Assembly: GCF_003031265.1 (NCBI RefSeq) | Contig: NZ_CP019966.1 | Location: forward strand, 4,216,001-4,280,000 | Source: Rhodopseudomonas palustris | Lineage (GTDB): Bacteria; Pseudomonadota; Alphaproteobacteria; Rhizobiales; Xanthobacteraceae | Direction of reading: 5' to 3' | DNA length: 64,000 nucleotides | Part shown: positions 29,423-38,050 of the stretch, piece after piece | Layout of the letters: the number at the start of each line of letters is the position of its first letter | How positions within the stretch are numbered: the first letter of the stretch is position 1 | Translations under genes and position numbers: made by a program | The notes under the pieces: generated by a model | The model's input: only the letters and a program-made list of their open reading frames with translations | Databases searched by the model: none | Told to the model about the DNA's origin: nothing

Positions 29423-30877
29423 TCAATAGCGGCCGCGGCTCGGTCCGGTCTGGCCGCCGCCGCGATACGCACCGCCGTAGCCGCCGCGGAAACCGCCGCC
29501 GAACTGAATCACCGGCCCCGGCGGCGGATCGTAGATCGGCGGCCGCCGCACCACGCCGTCGTCTTCGTCCTCGACATAGACCCGGGTCCGCGAGGCCTTG
29601 CCGCTGCGTTTGGGCGGATCGTCGCGCTCGGCCCGGCTCTTGGTCTTCTTCACATCGGTCTTCTTGGGCTCAGCCTTCTGCTGCAGCACCGGAGCGCTCG
29701 GCCCGCACGGACAGGTCGGCGCCACGGCGGCAACCACCGGCGTCGCGAGCGCGGCCGGCACCACCACCGCGTTGTCGGGGCGATTGCGCAGCCGCTCGGC
29801 GAGCTTGCGCGCGGTCGCGGTGAGGTCGCTGTCGGGATATTCGGTCAGGAACGCCGAATAGGCCGATCCGGTGTTGATGAGCACGGCCCGGCTCCAGGCC
29901 TTCATCCGGCGATGGCGGTCGAGCCAGCGCTTGGCCTCCGGTGCAAACGGCGGCTCGGCGTAGAGCCCGACAAACGCTTCATAGGCGTCGGCCGAACCGT
30001 CGGACACGATCAACATGTTGGCCTGATCCACCGGCTTGCCCTTCAGGAAGGCGCGCCACTCCTCGACCGTGCGCGGCTTCGGCGCCGCGGTGTCGGTTGG
30101 CGCGGCGGCCGATGCGGCGAAGAACTGGAAGTCGTCGACCAGCGACGAGCTCTCCCACGGCGTCTGGCGGCCTTCGGTTGCCTGATGCACTGCGAGCCGC
30201 ACCCGCTTGAGGGTGTCTTCGATCTTCAGCCCGTTCTCGCGCCCCGCTTTGAGCAGCGCGGTGGTGTAAGGGCTGTTGGCGCCGCCCCCATCCTCGGCTT
30301 CGGCGCCGGGCGAGGTCGAGTACGACAATAGCGTGCCGGGCGCGCCGGACTTGGTATCGACCAGCGCCAGCCCCTGCCCTGTCGTCTTATTGATGCTCGG
30401 AAACGGATTGTTGCGGCAGGCATCGAGCATGATGATCCGGCTCTTGCTCGGCACGGAGCCGAGCGTGTTGAGCACGTCGTCGAGCCGCACCGCCTGCAGC
30501 GGAATGTCGGCCTCGCGTTTCGGATCGACGTCGACCGGGATCAGATAGTTCTCGCCGTCCACCTGGATACCGTGACCGGCATAGAACACCAGCGCAACGG
30601 TCTCCGGCCCTTTCGCCGCGACCGTGGCGGCGAAGTCGCCGACCTTGGCGCGAAGCTCGGTCTGGCCGAGATCGGACGCCTCGGTGACCTCGAAGCCGGC
30701 CTCGCCGAGCAACGCGGCGATCGCCTTGGCGTCGTTCACCGGATTGGGCAGCGCCGGCACCGCCCGATAGGCCGATTGCCCGATCACCAGCGCGACCCGG
30801 CTTTCCGCGGCCGCAACAGCCACTCCGCACAGCAGGCTGGCGGCGGTCGCCGCGGCCTTCAGCATCGCGCGTCGCAT
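29423..30877 (-). CDS. Caspase-fold (C14/orthocaspase) secreted protein
   Basis: 484 residues. Signal peptide (about residues 1-24, cleavage after AAA). Caspase-like p20 domain: RVALVIGQSAYRAVPALPNPVNDA, catalytic His102 in FYAGHGI, catalytic Cys154 in LDACRNNPF. A helical region follows from about 270 (RTVEEWRAFLKGK, tetratricopeptide-like), then a proline- and Cys-containing segment (CPCGPSAP), a basic stretch (KKTDVKKTKSRAERDDPPKR) and a Gly/Tyr/Arg-rich end (FGGGFRGGYGGAYRGGG). Both catalytic residues are present, so activity is plausible, with the usual preference of the family for Arg/Lys. It lies alone. Confidence 0.88.
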   Translation of the reverse strand: MRRAMLKAAATAASLLCGVAVAAAESRVALVIGQSAYRAVPALPNPVNDAKAIAALLGEAGFEVTEASDLGQTELRAKVGDFAATVAAKGPETVALVFYAGHGIQVDGENYLIPVDVDPKREADIPLQAVRLDDVLNTLGSVPSKSRIIMLDACRNNPFPSINKTTGQGLALVDTKSGAPGTLLSYSTSPGAEAEDGGGANSPYTTALLKAGRENGLKIEDTLKRVRLAVHQATEGRQTPWESSSLVDDFQFFAASAAAPTDTAAPKPRTVEEWRAFLKGKPVDQANMLIVSDGSADAYEAFVGLYAEPPFAPEAKRWLDRHRRMKAWSRAVLINTGSAYSAFLTEYPDSDLTATARKLAERLRNRPDNAVVVPAALATPVVAAVAPTCPCGPSAPVLQQKAEPKKTDVKKTKSRAERDDPPKRSGKASRTRVYVEDEDDGVVRRPPIYDPPPGPVIQFGGGFRGGYGGAYRGGGQTGPSRGRY

Positions 30878-31106
30878 GGCGTCTCCTTGCCGACCAATGA
30901 CCGCTCTTGGTCGCCGCCCGGCGAGAGCGGGTTCAGGCGACGTGGCAATTCGACGCCGAAAGGCGGCGTGCGAGGAAAGCTGCGGTTAACATTGTCGGCA
31001 AATTGCCTCGTGGAACCAAGGTGATGTTGGGAGTCGGCGGTTAGTCTCCTGGCCGTCGCGCCGGGGCTTGCTTCGGACGCGCTTTGACAATTCAGGACCG
31101 AGAGCT

Positions 31107-32261
31107 TTGGCCGAGACGTTCCCCACCACGCCGTTCGTGCATCGCCGCGCCGTCGCGCCAACGACCGCCGCTCCCGGCGCGCTGCCCGAGGTCGCCGCGA
31201 TCGACAAGGCAGCCTGGTGCGATCTGGCGACCCGGGTGATCGAGCCGAACGGTTACTACCTGCCAGAATGGGTGATTGCAGCGAATGGTGACGACGCGGT
31301 CCCGCGCGCACTGACCGCGCAGGATTCCGCCGGCCGGCTGATCGGCGTCCTGCCGGTGATCTCGTGCTGGCGCGCGTTCCGTCTGCCGCTGCCGGCGCTG
31401 GTGTCCGCCGATCCGTTCCGCTCGCTCGATACGCCGCTGCTTGACCGCGATGCAGCCGATGACGCCGCCGCCAAGATGATGGCGCAGGCGCGCGCTGCCG
31501 GCGCCCGCGCCCTGGTGCTACGCGACGTCGCCCGCGAAGGCGAAGCGATGGCGGCGTTCACGCGCGTGCTCGCCACCGAAGGGCTCAGTCCGCGCCTGAT
31601 CAACGGCTGGACCCGCGCCGGCCTCGACGCCAGCCGCGACGGCGAAGCCCTGCTGCGCCAGGACCTCGATACCAAGAAGCTGAAGAACCTGCGCCGTCTC
31701 GAGCGTCGTCTTGGCGAGCACGGCGAGGTGCGCTTTACCGTGGCCAAAACTGCCGACGAGGCAGCGCGGGCGTTCGACATTTTTCTGGCGCTGGAAGACA
31801 GCGGTTGGAAAGGCCGCCGCGGCAGCTCGCTGAAGCGGCAGCCGGAGCTTGCGGCCCGGCTGCGCAGCGCCGCGATCGCGCTGGCCTCGCGCGGCCAATG
31901 CGAGGTGATCACCCTGTCCGCCGGCACAACGCCGATCGCAGCCGGCATCGTGCTGCGCCACGCCGACCGCGCTTATTTCTTCAAGCTCGGCATCGACGAG
32001 AGCTTCGCCCGCTGTTCGCCCGGCGTGCTGCTGACACTGGCGCTGACCCGGCATCTCTGCGCCGATCCGGACATCCGCTTTGCCGACTCCACTGCCAGCG
32101 CCCAGCATCCGATGATCGATCCGATCTGGCGCGGCCGGTTCGCGGTCGGCGACCTGGTGTTGCCGCTGCGCAAACGCGATCCTCTGTTCGCGCCGATCGT
32201 TGCTACGCTGTCGGCGCGCGACCGGCTGCGGCACTTCGCCAAGCGGCTGTTGAAGCGCTGA
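31107..32261 (+). CDS. BioF2/CelD-like acetyltransferase (GNAT fold)
   Basis: 384 residues. Double-GNAT protein of the BioF2-like/CelD group linked to polysaccharide or envelope biosynthesis: KLKNLRRLERRLGEHGEVRF in the middle, FLALEDSGWKGRRGSS, and AYFFKLGIDESFARCSPGVLL in the C-terminal half are characteristic. The start is uncertain: the TTG at 31107 follows AGGACCGAGAG; a TTG at 31068 would add 13 residues without a ribosome site. No glycosyltransferases are nearby, so the substrate is unknown. Zero bases separate its stop from the stop of the convergent oxidoreductase gene. Confidence 0.82.
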   Translation: MAETFPTTPFVHRRAVAPTTAAPGALPEVAAIDKAAWCDLATRVIEPNGYYLPEWVIAANGDDAVPRALTAQDSAGRLIGVLPVISCWRAFRLPLPALVSADPFRSLDTPLLDRDAADDAAAKMMAQARAAGARALVLRDVAREGEAMAAFTRVLATEGLSPRLINGWTRAGLDASRDGEALLRQDLDTKKLKNLRRLERRLGEHGEVRFTVAKTADEAARAFDIFLALEDSGWKGRRGSSLKRQPELAARLRSAAIALASRGQCEVITLSAGTTPIAAGIVLRHADRAYFFKLGIDESFARCSPGVLLTLALTRHLCADPDIRFADSTASAQHPMIDPIWRGRFAVGDLVLPLRKRDPLFAPIVATLSARDRLRHFAKRLLKR

Positions 32262-32927
32262 TTACTCCGCGGCTTCCGCGTTCAGCTCCGCCGACAGCTT
32301 ACGGATGGCACGGGCGATCAGCGCCGGTTCCTGCGCGCCGGACACCGCGTATTGGTGCATGAACACGTAGGTCGGCACGCCGGAGATTCCCTTGTCGGCG
32401 GCTTCCTGCGCCTGCGCCGAGACTTCCTCGACGTCCTGATCGGTGGCGAGCCGGGCGCGGATGTCGGCGGCATCGAGGCCGCATTCGGCCGCCGCCTGCA
32501 CCAGCACCTCAGGATCGGTGAGATCACCACCGTCGCGGAAGTACAATTCCATCAGCCGCTGCTTCATCGCCGGCCCGTGGCCGACCGCGCTCGCCCAGTG
32601 AATCAGGCGATGGCAATCGATCGTGTTCGGCTGCCGCTGCACGCGCTCGGGGTGATATTCCAGTCCCTCTTGCGCGGCGGTCTCGGCGATGCGGCCGGCG
32701 ATTTCCTTGTAGCGCTCCGGCGATCCGAACTTCTTGGTCAGATACTCGTCGCGGCTGATGCCCTCGCGCGGCACCCAGGGATTGAGGAAGAACGGCCGGT
32801 AGATCAGCTCGACCGGCACCTCCGGCGCCAGCGCGATCGCCTGCTCGATCCGCTTCTTGCCGATGTAGCACCAGGGGCAGACCACATCGGACACCACGTC
32901 GATCGTTAGCGGCTTCAGCGTGCTCAT
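32262..32927 (-). CDS. DsbA-family oxidoreductase (FrnE-like)
   Basis: 221 residues, cytosolic (no signal peptide). Thioredoxin fold with CPWC active site (C17, C20 in DVVCPWCYIGKK), YRPFFLNPWVPREG, and GISGVPTYVF with the cis-Pro loop before the C-terminal helix. FrnE-like proteins act as disulfide or 2-hydroxychromene-2-carboxylate isomerase-type enzymes. AGGAGG lies 6 bases before the ATG. The next gene upstream on the same strand is the XRE regulator, 72 bases away. Confidence 0.92.
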   Translation of the reverse strand: MSTLKPLTIDVVSDVVCPWCYIGKKRIEQAIALAPEVPVELIYRPFFLNPWVPREGISRDEYLTKKFGSPERYKEIAGRIAETAAQEGLEYHPERVQRQPNTIDCHRLIHWASAVGHGPAMKQRLMELYFRDGGDLTDPEVLVQAAAECGLDAADIRARLATDQDVEEVSAQAQEAADKGISGVPTYVFMHQYAVSGAQEPALIARAIRKLSAELNAEAAE

Positions 32928-32999
32928 CGGCGCCTCCTCGTTGTCGTTGCCGGCACAGTCCCACACAGATGGGGCGCAGGCAACGCCGGACAAGGCGGA

Positions 33000-33821
33000 T
33001 CAGAGCCGCGCGGCCAGTTCGCGCAATCGCGTCCCCGTGATCGCATCGGCCGGAAAGAATGTCTCGATCGCGATTTCCGACAGGGTGACGTCGATCGGCG
33101 TGCCGAACACCATGGTGGTGGAGATGAAGCTCAGCACCTCGTCGCCGAGCTGCAGGCGAAACGGCACCGCGACCGCATCCGCTGCGATCGGTGCGGCGCG
33201 CGCCGGCACCGGATAGGTCTTCAGTTCTTCGTACAGCGCGATCAGCTTCGGATCGGCGCTGGTCTCGCACTGCCGATGTAGTCGCTCCAGCAGATGCGCG
33301 CACCACTCGCCCAGATTGGCGGTGCGTGCCGCCAAACCTTCGGGATGAAACGACAGCCGCAGCACGTTGAGCGGCGGCGCAAGCAGATGCGGCGCAACGC
33401 CGTCGAGCATCGGCGCGACCATGCGGTTGGCCGACACCAGGTTCCAGTGCCTATCGACCGCCAGCGCCGGGTTCGGCTCGTGCGCGGCAAGCACCTGATC
33501 GACCGCAGCCCGCACCGAGGCGAGCGCCGGGTCATCCAGCGAGCGCTGCGGGAACGCCGGTGCGAAGCCCGCCGCGACGAGCAGCACGTTGCGCTCACGG
33601 AGCGGAACGTCGAGCCGCTCGGCGAGCCGCAGCACCATCTCGCGCGACGGCGAGGCGCGTCCCGTCTCGACGAACGACAGATGCCGCGCGGATATTTCTG
33701 CGTCGAGCGCGAGATCAAGCTGACTGAGCCGGCGGCGCTGCCGCCACTGCCGCAAGTAATCGCCGATCCGGACCGGCTGCGCGCCGGCGGCGGCATTGAT
33801 CGAAGACACGTTGGTGTTCAT
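33000..33821 (-). CDS. XRE-family regulator with MmyB-like ligand domain
   Basis: 273 residues. Helix-turn-helix at about residues 18-75 (LRQWRQRRRLSQLDLALDAEISARHLSFVETGRASPSREMVLRLA), then the MmyB-like PAS/ligand-binding domain (HEPNPALAVDRHWNLVSANRM, LRLSFHPEGLA, TMVFGTPIDVTLSEIAIETFFPAD). Proteins of this type bind small hydrophobic ligands and control a neighbouring divergent gene. Here the divergent gene is a small membrane protein at 33957, with two ACCTNNNAGGT palindromes between. Start ATG at 33819-33821 with no strong ribosome site. Confidence 0.9.
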   Translation of the reverse strand: MNTNVSSINAAAGAQPVRIGDYLRQWRQRRRLSQLDLALDAEISARHLSFVETGRASPSREMVLRLAERLDVPLRERNVLLVAAGFAPAFPQRSLDDPALASVRAAVDQVLAAHEPNPALAVDRHWNLVSANRMVAPMLDGVAPHLLAPPLNVLRLSFHPEGLAARTANLGEWCAHLLERLHRQCETSADPKLIALYEELKTYPVPARAAPIAADAVAVPFRLQLGDEVLSFISTTMVFGTPIDVTLSEIAIETFFPADAITGTRLRELAARL

Positions 33822-33858
33822 GCGCGAACGCTAGCACGCACACCGCACAGCATCCATG

Positions 33859-33892
33859 ACCTCCGAGGTAAAGCGTTTCTGACCTGCCAGGT
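33859..33892. promoter_or_regulatory. Twin palindromic operator between XRE regulator and membrane protein
   Basis: Two perfect ACCT-N3-AGGT palindromes: 33859-33869 (ACCTCCGAGGT) and 33882-33892 (ACCTGCCAGGT), centres 23 bases apart (about two helical turns), each preceded by TG and followed by AA. Between the two divergent start codons. Confidence 0.7.
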
Positions 33893-33956
33893 AATCGAAT
33901 TGCGTCGCGCATCTCGGCATCCTTCGGGGCATCGCTGCAACCGAAGGAGATGTTCC

Positions 33957-34370
33957 ATGATCCAATCCTCTATGACCCATCCGTCCACGCTGCTCCGCCG
34001 CGCCCTGCAGGCCGACGCTGTGGTCAGCGGCGCGATGGCGTTGCTGCTGAGCTTGGCGGCCGGCCCACTCTCGCGCCTGCTCGCCCTGCCGCAGCCGCTG
34101 CTGCTGGAGACGGGACTGTTCCTGATCGGCTACGCCGCCCTGGTCGGCTGGCTCGGTACCCGCAGCGTGCTGCCACGGGCGCTGGTGCTGATCGTGATCG
34201 GCGGGAACGCACTATGGACGCTCGCGAGCGTCGCACTGCTGCTCGGCGGCGCAGTCGCACCGAACGCGCTCGGCATTGCTTTCGTGCTGATGCAGGCGAC
34301 GGCGGTCGGGATCTTCGCCGAGCTGCAATTCATCGGGTTGAAGCGGAGCGGCGCAGCGGTCGCTGCATAA
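33957..34370 (+). CDS. Small integral membrane protein
   Basis: 137 residues, four predicted membrane helices (AVVSGAMALLLSLAAG, LLLETGLFLIGYAALVGWLG, ALVLIVIGGNALWTLASVALLLGG, LGIAFVLMQATAVGIFAELQFIGL). It resembles the DoxX/YphA-like small membrane families loosely; no firm family. GAAGGAG precedes the ATG at 33957. Divergent from the XRE/MmyB regulator and probably its target. Confidence 0.75.
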   Translation: MIQSSMTHPSTLLRRALQADAVVSGAMALLLSLAAGPLSRLLALPQPLLLETGLFLIGYAALVGWLGTRSVLPRALVLIVIGGNALWTLASVALLLGGAVAPNALGIAFVLMQATAVGIFAELQFIGLKRSGAAVAA

Positions 34371-34383
34371 GCACCGCTTCTCC

Positions 34384-34465
34384 GTCATTGCGAGGAGCGT
34401 AGCGACGAAGCAATCCAGGAACTCAGTGCACGGAGCTGGATTGCTTCGCTTCGCTCGCAATGACG
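34384..34465. repeat. Dispersed palindromic repeat, family B (copy 2)
   Basis: GTCATTGCGAGGAGCGTAGCG left arm, GCTTCGCTCGCAATGACG right arm, AATCCAGG and CTGGATT inner arms. Between convergent genes. Confidence 0.85.
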
Positions 34466-34487
34466 ATTGGAGAGGCCGCGACTACAA

Positions 34488-35222
34488 TCAGGCTGCCTTG
34501 GACTTGCCGGTGGTCGCCTTGCGAGACGTGGTCTTGGCCGGCTTCGCCGCTTTGGTCTTGCCGGCCTTTGCCGTCACGACCTTCGTCTTCGGTGCCTTGC
34601 CGGCGCCCTTCGTCGTCGCCGTCGCTTTTGCCTTCACCGCTTTCGGCGCCTTCGACTTGGCGACCTTCTCCGGCTTCGACGGCTTTTCCGGCTTGGCCTT
34701 GCCGGCCGCCTTCGCGGCCTTGCGGGCGGCCTTCTCGGCTTCGGCTTGCGCCTTGCGCTCGGCCTTCAGCTTCAGCTTGGCTTTCTCGGCACGGGCTTCG
34801 GCAGCCTTCTTCTTGCGCTTCTTCTCGCAGGAGACGCACTTGCAGCCGATCGGCTTCAGATAGGCTTTGAAGTAATCGGTGCCGTAATCGTAGTTGATCT
34901 CTTCGCCCGGCTCGATGTTCTTGATGGCGCGGATGATCACGCGCTTCTTGCGCGGATTGACGTCGGACTCAGCGTTCGGCTTGCAGGCGTGGTTGATGTA
35001 GCGCGCGACGTTCTTGCGCACCGAGCCGTCGATGGTCCAGCGCTTGTTCAACTCGAACAGGTATTTGTTTTCGATGCCGTCGTGCTTTTTGTTGTGCGCG
35101 TCGAGCAGCGGCCCGAAATACCGGATGATCTTGGCGCCCTTCTTGATCGGCTTGACGGCGAACAGGCCGAGCCCGGTTTTGGAGCGGCCGACGCGGTAAT
35201 GGTCATTCGACAACAGCGGCAT
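34488..35222 (-). CDS. SET-domain protein with histone H1-like Lys/Ala tail
   Basis: 244 residues. Residues 1-133 are a compact SET methyltransferase: GLGLFA (residues 17-22), RYINHAC at 74-80 (the NHxC motif), GEEINYDYG at 106-114 (the catalytic Tyr), and post-SET CKCVSC at 127-132, which with C80 should hold a zinc. Residues 133-244 are a low-complexity tail of about 40% Lys and 35% Ala, with KPEKPSKPEK and TTKGAGKAPK repeats, like bacterial histone H1/Hc1 proteins. The SET part should transfer methyl from SAM to lysines; the tail may bind DNA or be the substrate itself. Single gene, with its own upstream region. Confidence 0.9.
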   Translation of the reverse strand: MPLLSNDHYRVGRSKTGLGLFAVKPIKKGAKIIRYFGPLLDAHNKKHDGIENKYLFELNKRWTIDGSVRKNVARYINHACKPNAESDVNPRKKRVIIRAIKNIEPGEEINYDYGTDYFKAYLKPIGCKCVSCEKKRKKKAAEARAEKAKLKLKAERKAQAEAEKAARKAAKAAGKAKPEKPSKPEKVAKSKAPKAVKAKATATTKGAGKAPKTKVVTAKAGKTKAAKPAKTTSRKATTGKSKAA

Positions 35223-35363
35223 GGTTCTTCGATTCGAACGCGGCTAAAGGACGGACACACGAAGGCGCCGTTCTAGAGCGATTCCGCCGCAAAGGGCAGT
35301 ACCTGAGCGGAAATTGCTCGAACCTTCCCCAGCCGGACGCCGACCGACAAAGGTTCCGCTGCG

Positions 35364-35993
35364 ATGCAAGGCCTGCCAATGCGACTGCTCCCCGCCCTCG
35401 CCGTGCTGCTCCCGCTCACTATTTCGGCCGCGTTCATGGCGCCGGCTCAGGCTGACGGCGCCAGCAGCGTCTATAGTTCGACCGCTCCCAAGGCGTGCCG
35501 GGTCGCGCGGCCGGGCGGCGCACCGGAAGATAGCGGCGAGTGGCTGTGCCCCGGCCAGGACGGGCTGGTGGTGGTCGTATCGGAGATGGACCTGCGCCAG
35601 AGCGTCAGCGTCGGCCGCAATTACAAGGATGCCAGCGCCCAGCCGGCGGCCAAAACCTCGTTCGGCCCGTTCAACTCCACCACCGATACGGTCGAATGGC
35701 GGCTCGACGGCGCCGGCAAGCCGTTCGCCATCATCCAGCGCTGGCACCTCGCCGACAACGACGATCTCGGCAAAGGCGGCCGGCCCAACACCAAGCAGAT
35801 GCTGTTGGTGACGCGGCTGCCGCCCGGCGCGGTGTGCCACGTCGCCTATGTGGACGTCGCCGCCAACCGCAACGCCAACGAGGTGGCACGCCAGGCGGCC
35901 GACGAGCTGGCGCGCGGCTTTGCCTGCGGCAAGGACAAGCCCAAGCCGTTCGGCAGCCCGGGGCGCGCCACCGCCCTGGTTGCGCCGAACTGA
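35364..35993 (+). CDS. Secreted protein of unknown function
   Basis: 209 residues. Signal peptide (LLPALAVLLPLTISAAFMAPAQA, cleavage before DGASS). The mature part has ACRVARPGG and EWLCPG (first disulfide pair), FGPFNSTTDTVEWRLDGAGKPFAIIQRWHLAD, and GAVCHVAYVDVAANRNANEVARQAADELARGFACG near the end. The pattern recurs in rhizobial periplasmic proteins without known function. Two starts are possible: 35364 (chosen) or the ATG at 35379, each with AAGG upstream. Confidence 0.75.
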   Translation: MQGLPMRLLPALAVLLPLTISAAFMAPAQADGASSVYSSTAPKACRVARPGGAPEDSGEWLCPGQDGLVVVVSEMDLRQSVSVGRNYKDASAQPAAKTSFGPFNSTTDTVEWRLDGAGKPFAIIQRWHLADNDDLGKGGRPNTKQMLLVTRLPPGAVCHVAYVDVAANRNANEVARQAADELARGFACGKDKPKPFGSPGRATALVAPN

Positions 35994-36138
35994 GGTTTCC
36001 CCGGCCCTAAAACGGCACGCGCCCCTTGTCGGCGGGCGGCTGCGGTTTACTTCCCTCGAGGGGCCACGCACAATCGGGCGGGGCGACGTCGCTCCGCCGC
36101 GGTTCTCCGCAGGCGGCGCGACAGCGGAGAAACGTGCA

Positions 36139-36732
36139 ATGAAGGCGGTGTTCGCCAAGCTCGGCAGCGACTTCTTCTCCACCATCGTCTTCGTGGTGCT
36201 GTATTTCTCGACCGGCAACGTCGCGCTGGCGACGATCGTCGCCGTGCTCGGCGCGGTCGGGCAGTTCATCTACGCCAAAGTAAAGGGCCAGCGGCTCGAC
36301 GTGATGGCCTATGCCAGCGTCGCGCTGGTGGTGGTGCTCGGCGGCGCCACGCTGCTGACCAACGATCCGCGCTTCGTCCTGATCAAGCCCAGCGTCGGCC
36401 ACATCGCGGTCGGGCTGCTGATGCTGCGCCGGGACTGGATGCTGCGCTACGTGCCGCCGATCGTCGGCGACACCATCCCGGACTATGTGCGGATCGCCGG
36501 TTACGCGTGGGCGGCGCTGATGCTGGTGCTCGGCGCCGGGGTAATCGCGGCGGCGCTGACCGGCGATATCAAGCTGTGGACGTTCTACGTGATGGTGATC
36601 GCGCCGGCGTTCAAAGTCGCAGCGTTCGCCGCGCAGTATCTGGTGTTTCGCTTCGCGATCCGCAGCCGGCGGCGGGCCTCAGCCGCGACTGCAGCACCGG
36701 CCGCATCGACGCCGATCCCGGCCGAATCTTAG
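36139..36732 (+). CDS. YciB/IspZ-type septation-related inner membrane protein
   Basis: 197 residues, five to six membrane helices. Matches the YciB family (TIVFVVLYFSTGNVALATIVAVLGAVGQFIYAKVKG, TLLTNDPRFVLIKPSVGHIAVGLLML, TFYVMVIAPAFKVAAFAAQYLVFR). Role in envelope/septum maintenance by analogy. GGAG lies 9 bases before the ATG at 36139; the frame remains open upstream but without conservation. Alanine/proline-rich C-terminal tail. Confidence 0.88.
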   Translation: MKAVFAKLGSDFFSTIVFVVLYFSTGNVALATIVAVLGAVGQFIYAKVKGQRLDVMAYASVALVVVLGGATLLTNDPRFVLIKPSVGHIAVGLLMLRRDWMLRYVPPIVGDTIPDYVRIAGYAWAALMLVLGAGVIAAALTGDIKLWTFYVMVIAPAFKVAAFAAQYLVFRFAIRSRRRASAATAAPAASTPIPAES

Positions 36733-36738
36733 CGGCGA

Positions 36739-37449
36739 CTACATCCGCGGGGCGGCGGCGAGCGCGAGCGCGCGATCTTCGTTCGGTGCCAGCTGCGCAG
36801 TGGCCCGCGCGTAGTGATGATCGCCTTCGTACACGACCACAATGCCGCCGACGCCATTGTCGAGTGCCGAGGTGGTGAATGCCGCCAGTCCGGTGCGATC
36901 GAGCGGCACGTGCGCGGCGATCACCCGGTCACCGTCGCGGAAGCTTACCGTGCCGGTCGGCAGACCGTGCGGACCGGTGACGGCGGCGGTCAGCGTCACC
37001 ACCGCGCCGGGTGCCGGAGCAGCATCGGACGACGACAACGTCAGGCGCGGCTGGGCCAGCACATCGAGCGCGACCTCGGCCGACTGGCTCGGCAGCACGA
37101 TCAGCGGCAGCCGGCTGGCGCTGCCGGCGTAATCGGCGCGCAGCAGATGCCGCCCCGGCTTGAGGCCGTCGACCGTGAGGCTCGGTTTGCCGGCATCGAT
37201 CCAGCCCAGCACGGTGCTGGTCGACAGATCGTAGAACACTACCCGGCCGTCAGGAACGCCGGCGCCGTAACCGGTGCGGACGGTCGCGTTCAACACGAAC
37301 CTGCCGGGAACACTGGGCTCGGCGGTGATATCCAGGCGGGTGGCAGTTGTTTCAGACACCACCTCGACCTGCGCGGCGGCAGGGAGGCTGGCCAGTCCGG
37401 GCAGCAGCGCCGCAACGGCAAGCGCGGCATTCACGTATGACAAACGCAT
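36739..37449 (-). CDS. Secreted Ig-like repeat protein
   Basis: 236 residues. Signal peptide (AALAVAALLPGLASLPAAAQ, cleavage before VEVV). Two Ig-like beta-sandwich repeats of the Big_3_5 type: first TVRTGYGAGVPDGRVVFYDLS with PGRHLLRADYAGS; second TAAVTGPHGLPTGTVSFRDGD with VVVYEGDHHYA. These domains are common in secreted or surface adhesins. GGTGGAG precedes the ATG at 37447-37449. No cell-wall anchor or membrane segment, so it is likely periplasmic or secreted. Confidence 0.82.
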   Translation of the reverse strand: MRLSYVNAALAVAALLPGLASLPAAAQVEVVSETTATRLDITAEPSVPGRFVLNATVRTGYGAGVPDGRVVFYDLSTSTVLGWIDAGKPSLTVDGLKPGRHLLRADYAGSASRLPLIVLPSQSAEVALDVLAQPRLTLSSSDAAPAPGAVVTLTAAVTGPHGLPTGTVSFRDGDRVIAAHVPLDRTGLAAFTTSALDNGVGGIVVVYEGDHHYARATAQLAPNEDRALALAAAPRM

Positions 37450-37709
37450 GTCGGGTCTCCACCTTGAAGGCGCTGGAAACCTCGAGACGTCCTCCGAAGT
37501 TAACATAGGATAGCACGACGCGTGCACTGCACCACAGGTATCTGCATGCGCGGCCGGCAGAGCAGAACACCGCCCGATTCACGATGACGGACTATCGCGG
37601 CCCCTGGCCGCAGCGGGGCGGCACGTTCGGGCTTGTTTGTCGCTCCCGCACCATACTAAGAGGGGCGGCCCGGTGAACTCACGAGGACCGGGACCAAGGG
37701 GAGAAACAC

Positions 37710-38006
37710 ATGGCAGTCGACGGAAACTGGAAACTCACCATGAGCACGCCGATGGGCGAGCGGCAGGCCGACCTGACGCTGAAGGCCGACGGCTCGACGC
37801 TCACCGGCTCGCAATCCGCCGACGGCGATGCCGGCGAAATCTTCGACGGCACCGTGAACGGCGACGACGTCGCCTGGAAGCTGTCGATCACCAACCCGAT
37901 GCCGCTGACGCTGAGCTACACCGGCAAGGTGAGCGGCGACAGCATCTCCGGCGAAATGGGCATCGGCCCGATGGGCTCGTTCCCGTTCACCGGCACCCGG
38001 GCGTAA
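37710..38006 (+). CDS. Small beta-rich protein of unknown function
   Basis: 98 residues, repetitive beta pattern: GNWKLTMSTPMGERQADLTLKADGSTLTGS, EIFDGTVNGDDVAWKLSI, LSYTGKVSGDSISGEMGIGPMG. The alternating motif resembles a beta-barrel/lipocalin-like scaffold seen in small rhizobial proteins. AAGGGGAG precedes the ATG by 6 bases. No signal peptide. Function unknown. Confidence 0.7.
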   Translation: MAVDGNWKLTMSTPMGERQADLTLKADGSTLTGSQSADGDAGEIFDGTVNGDDVAWKLSITNPMPLTLSYTGKVSGDSISGEMGIGPMGSFPFTGTRA

Positions 38007-38050
38007 GCCTTCGACGTCGCGGCCGTTCCGCCGCAGCCGCAGTTACCAAT

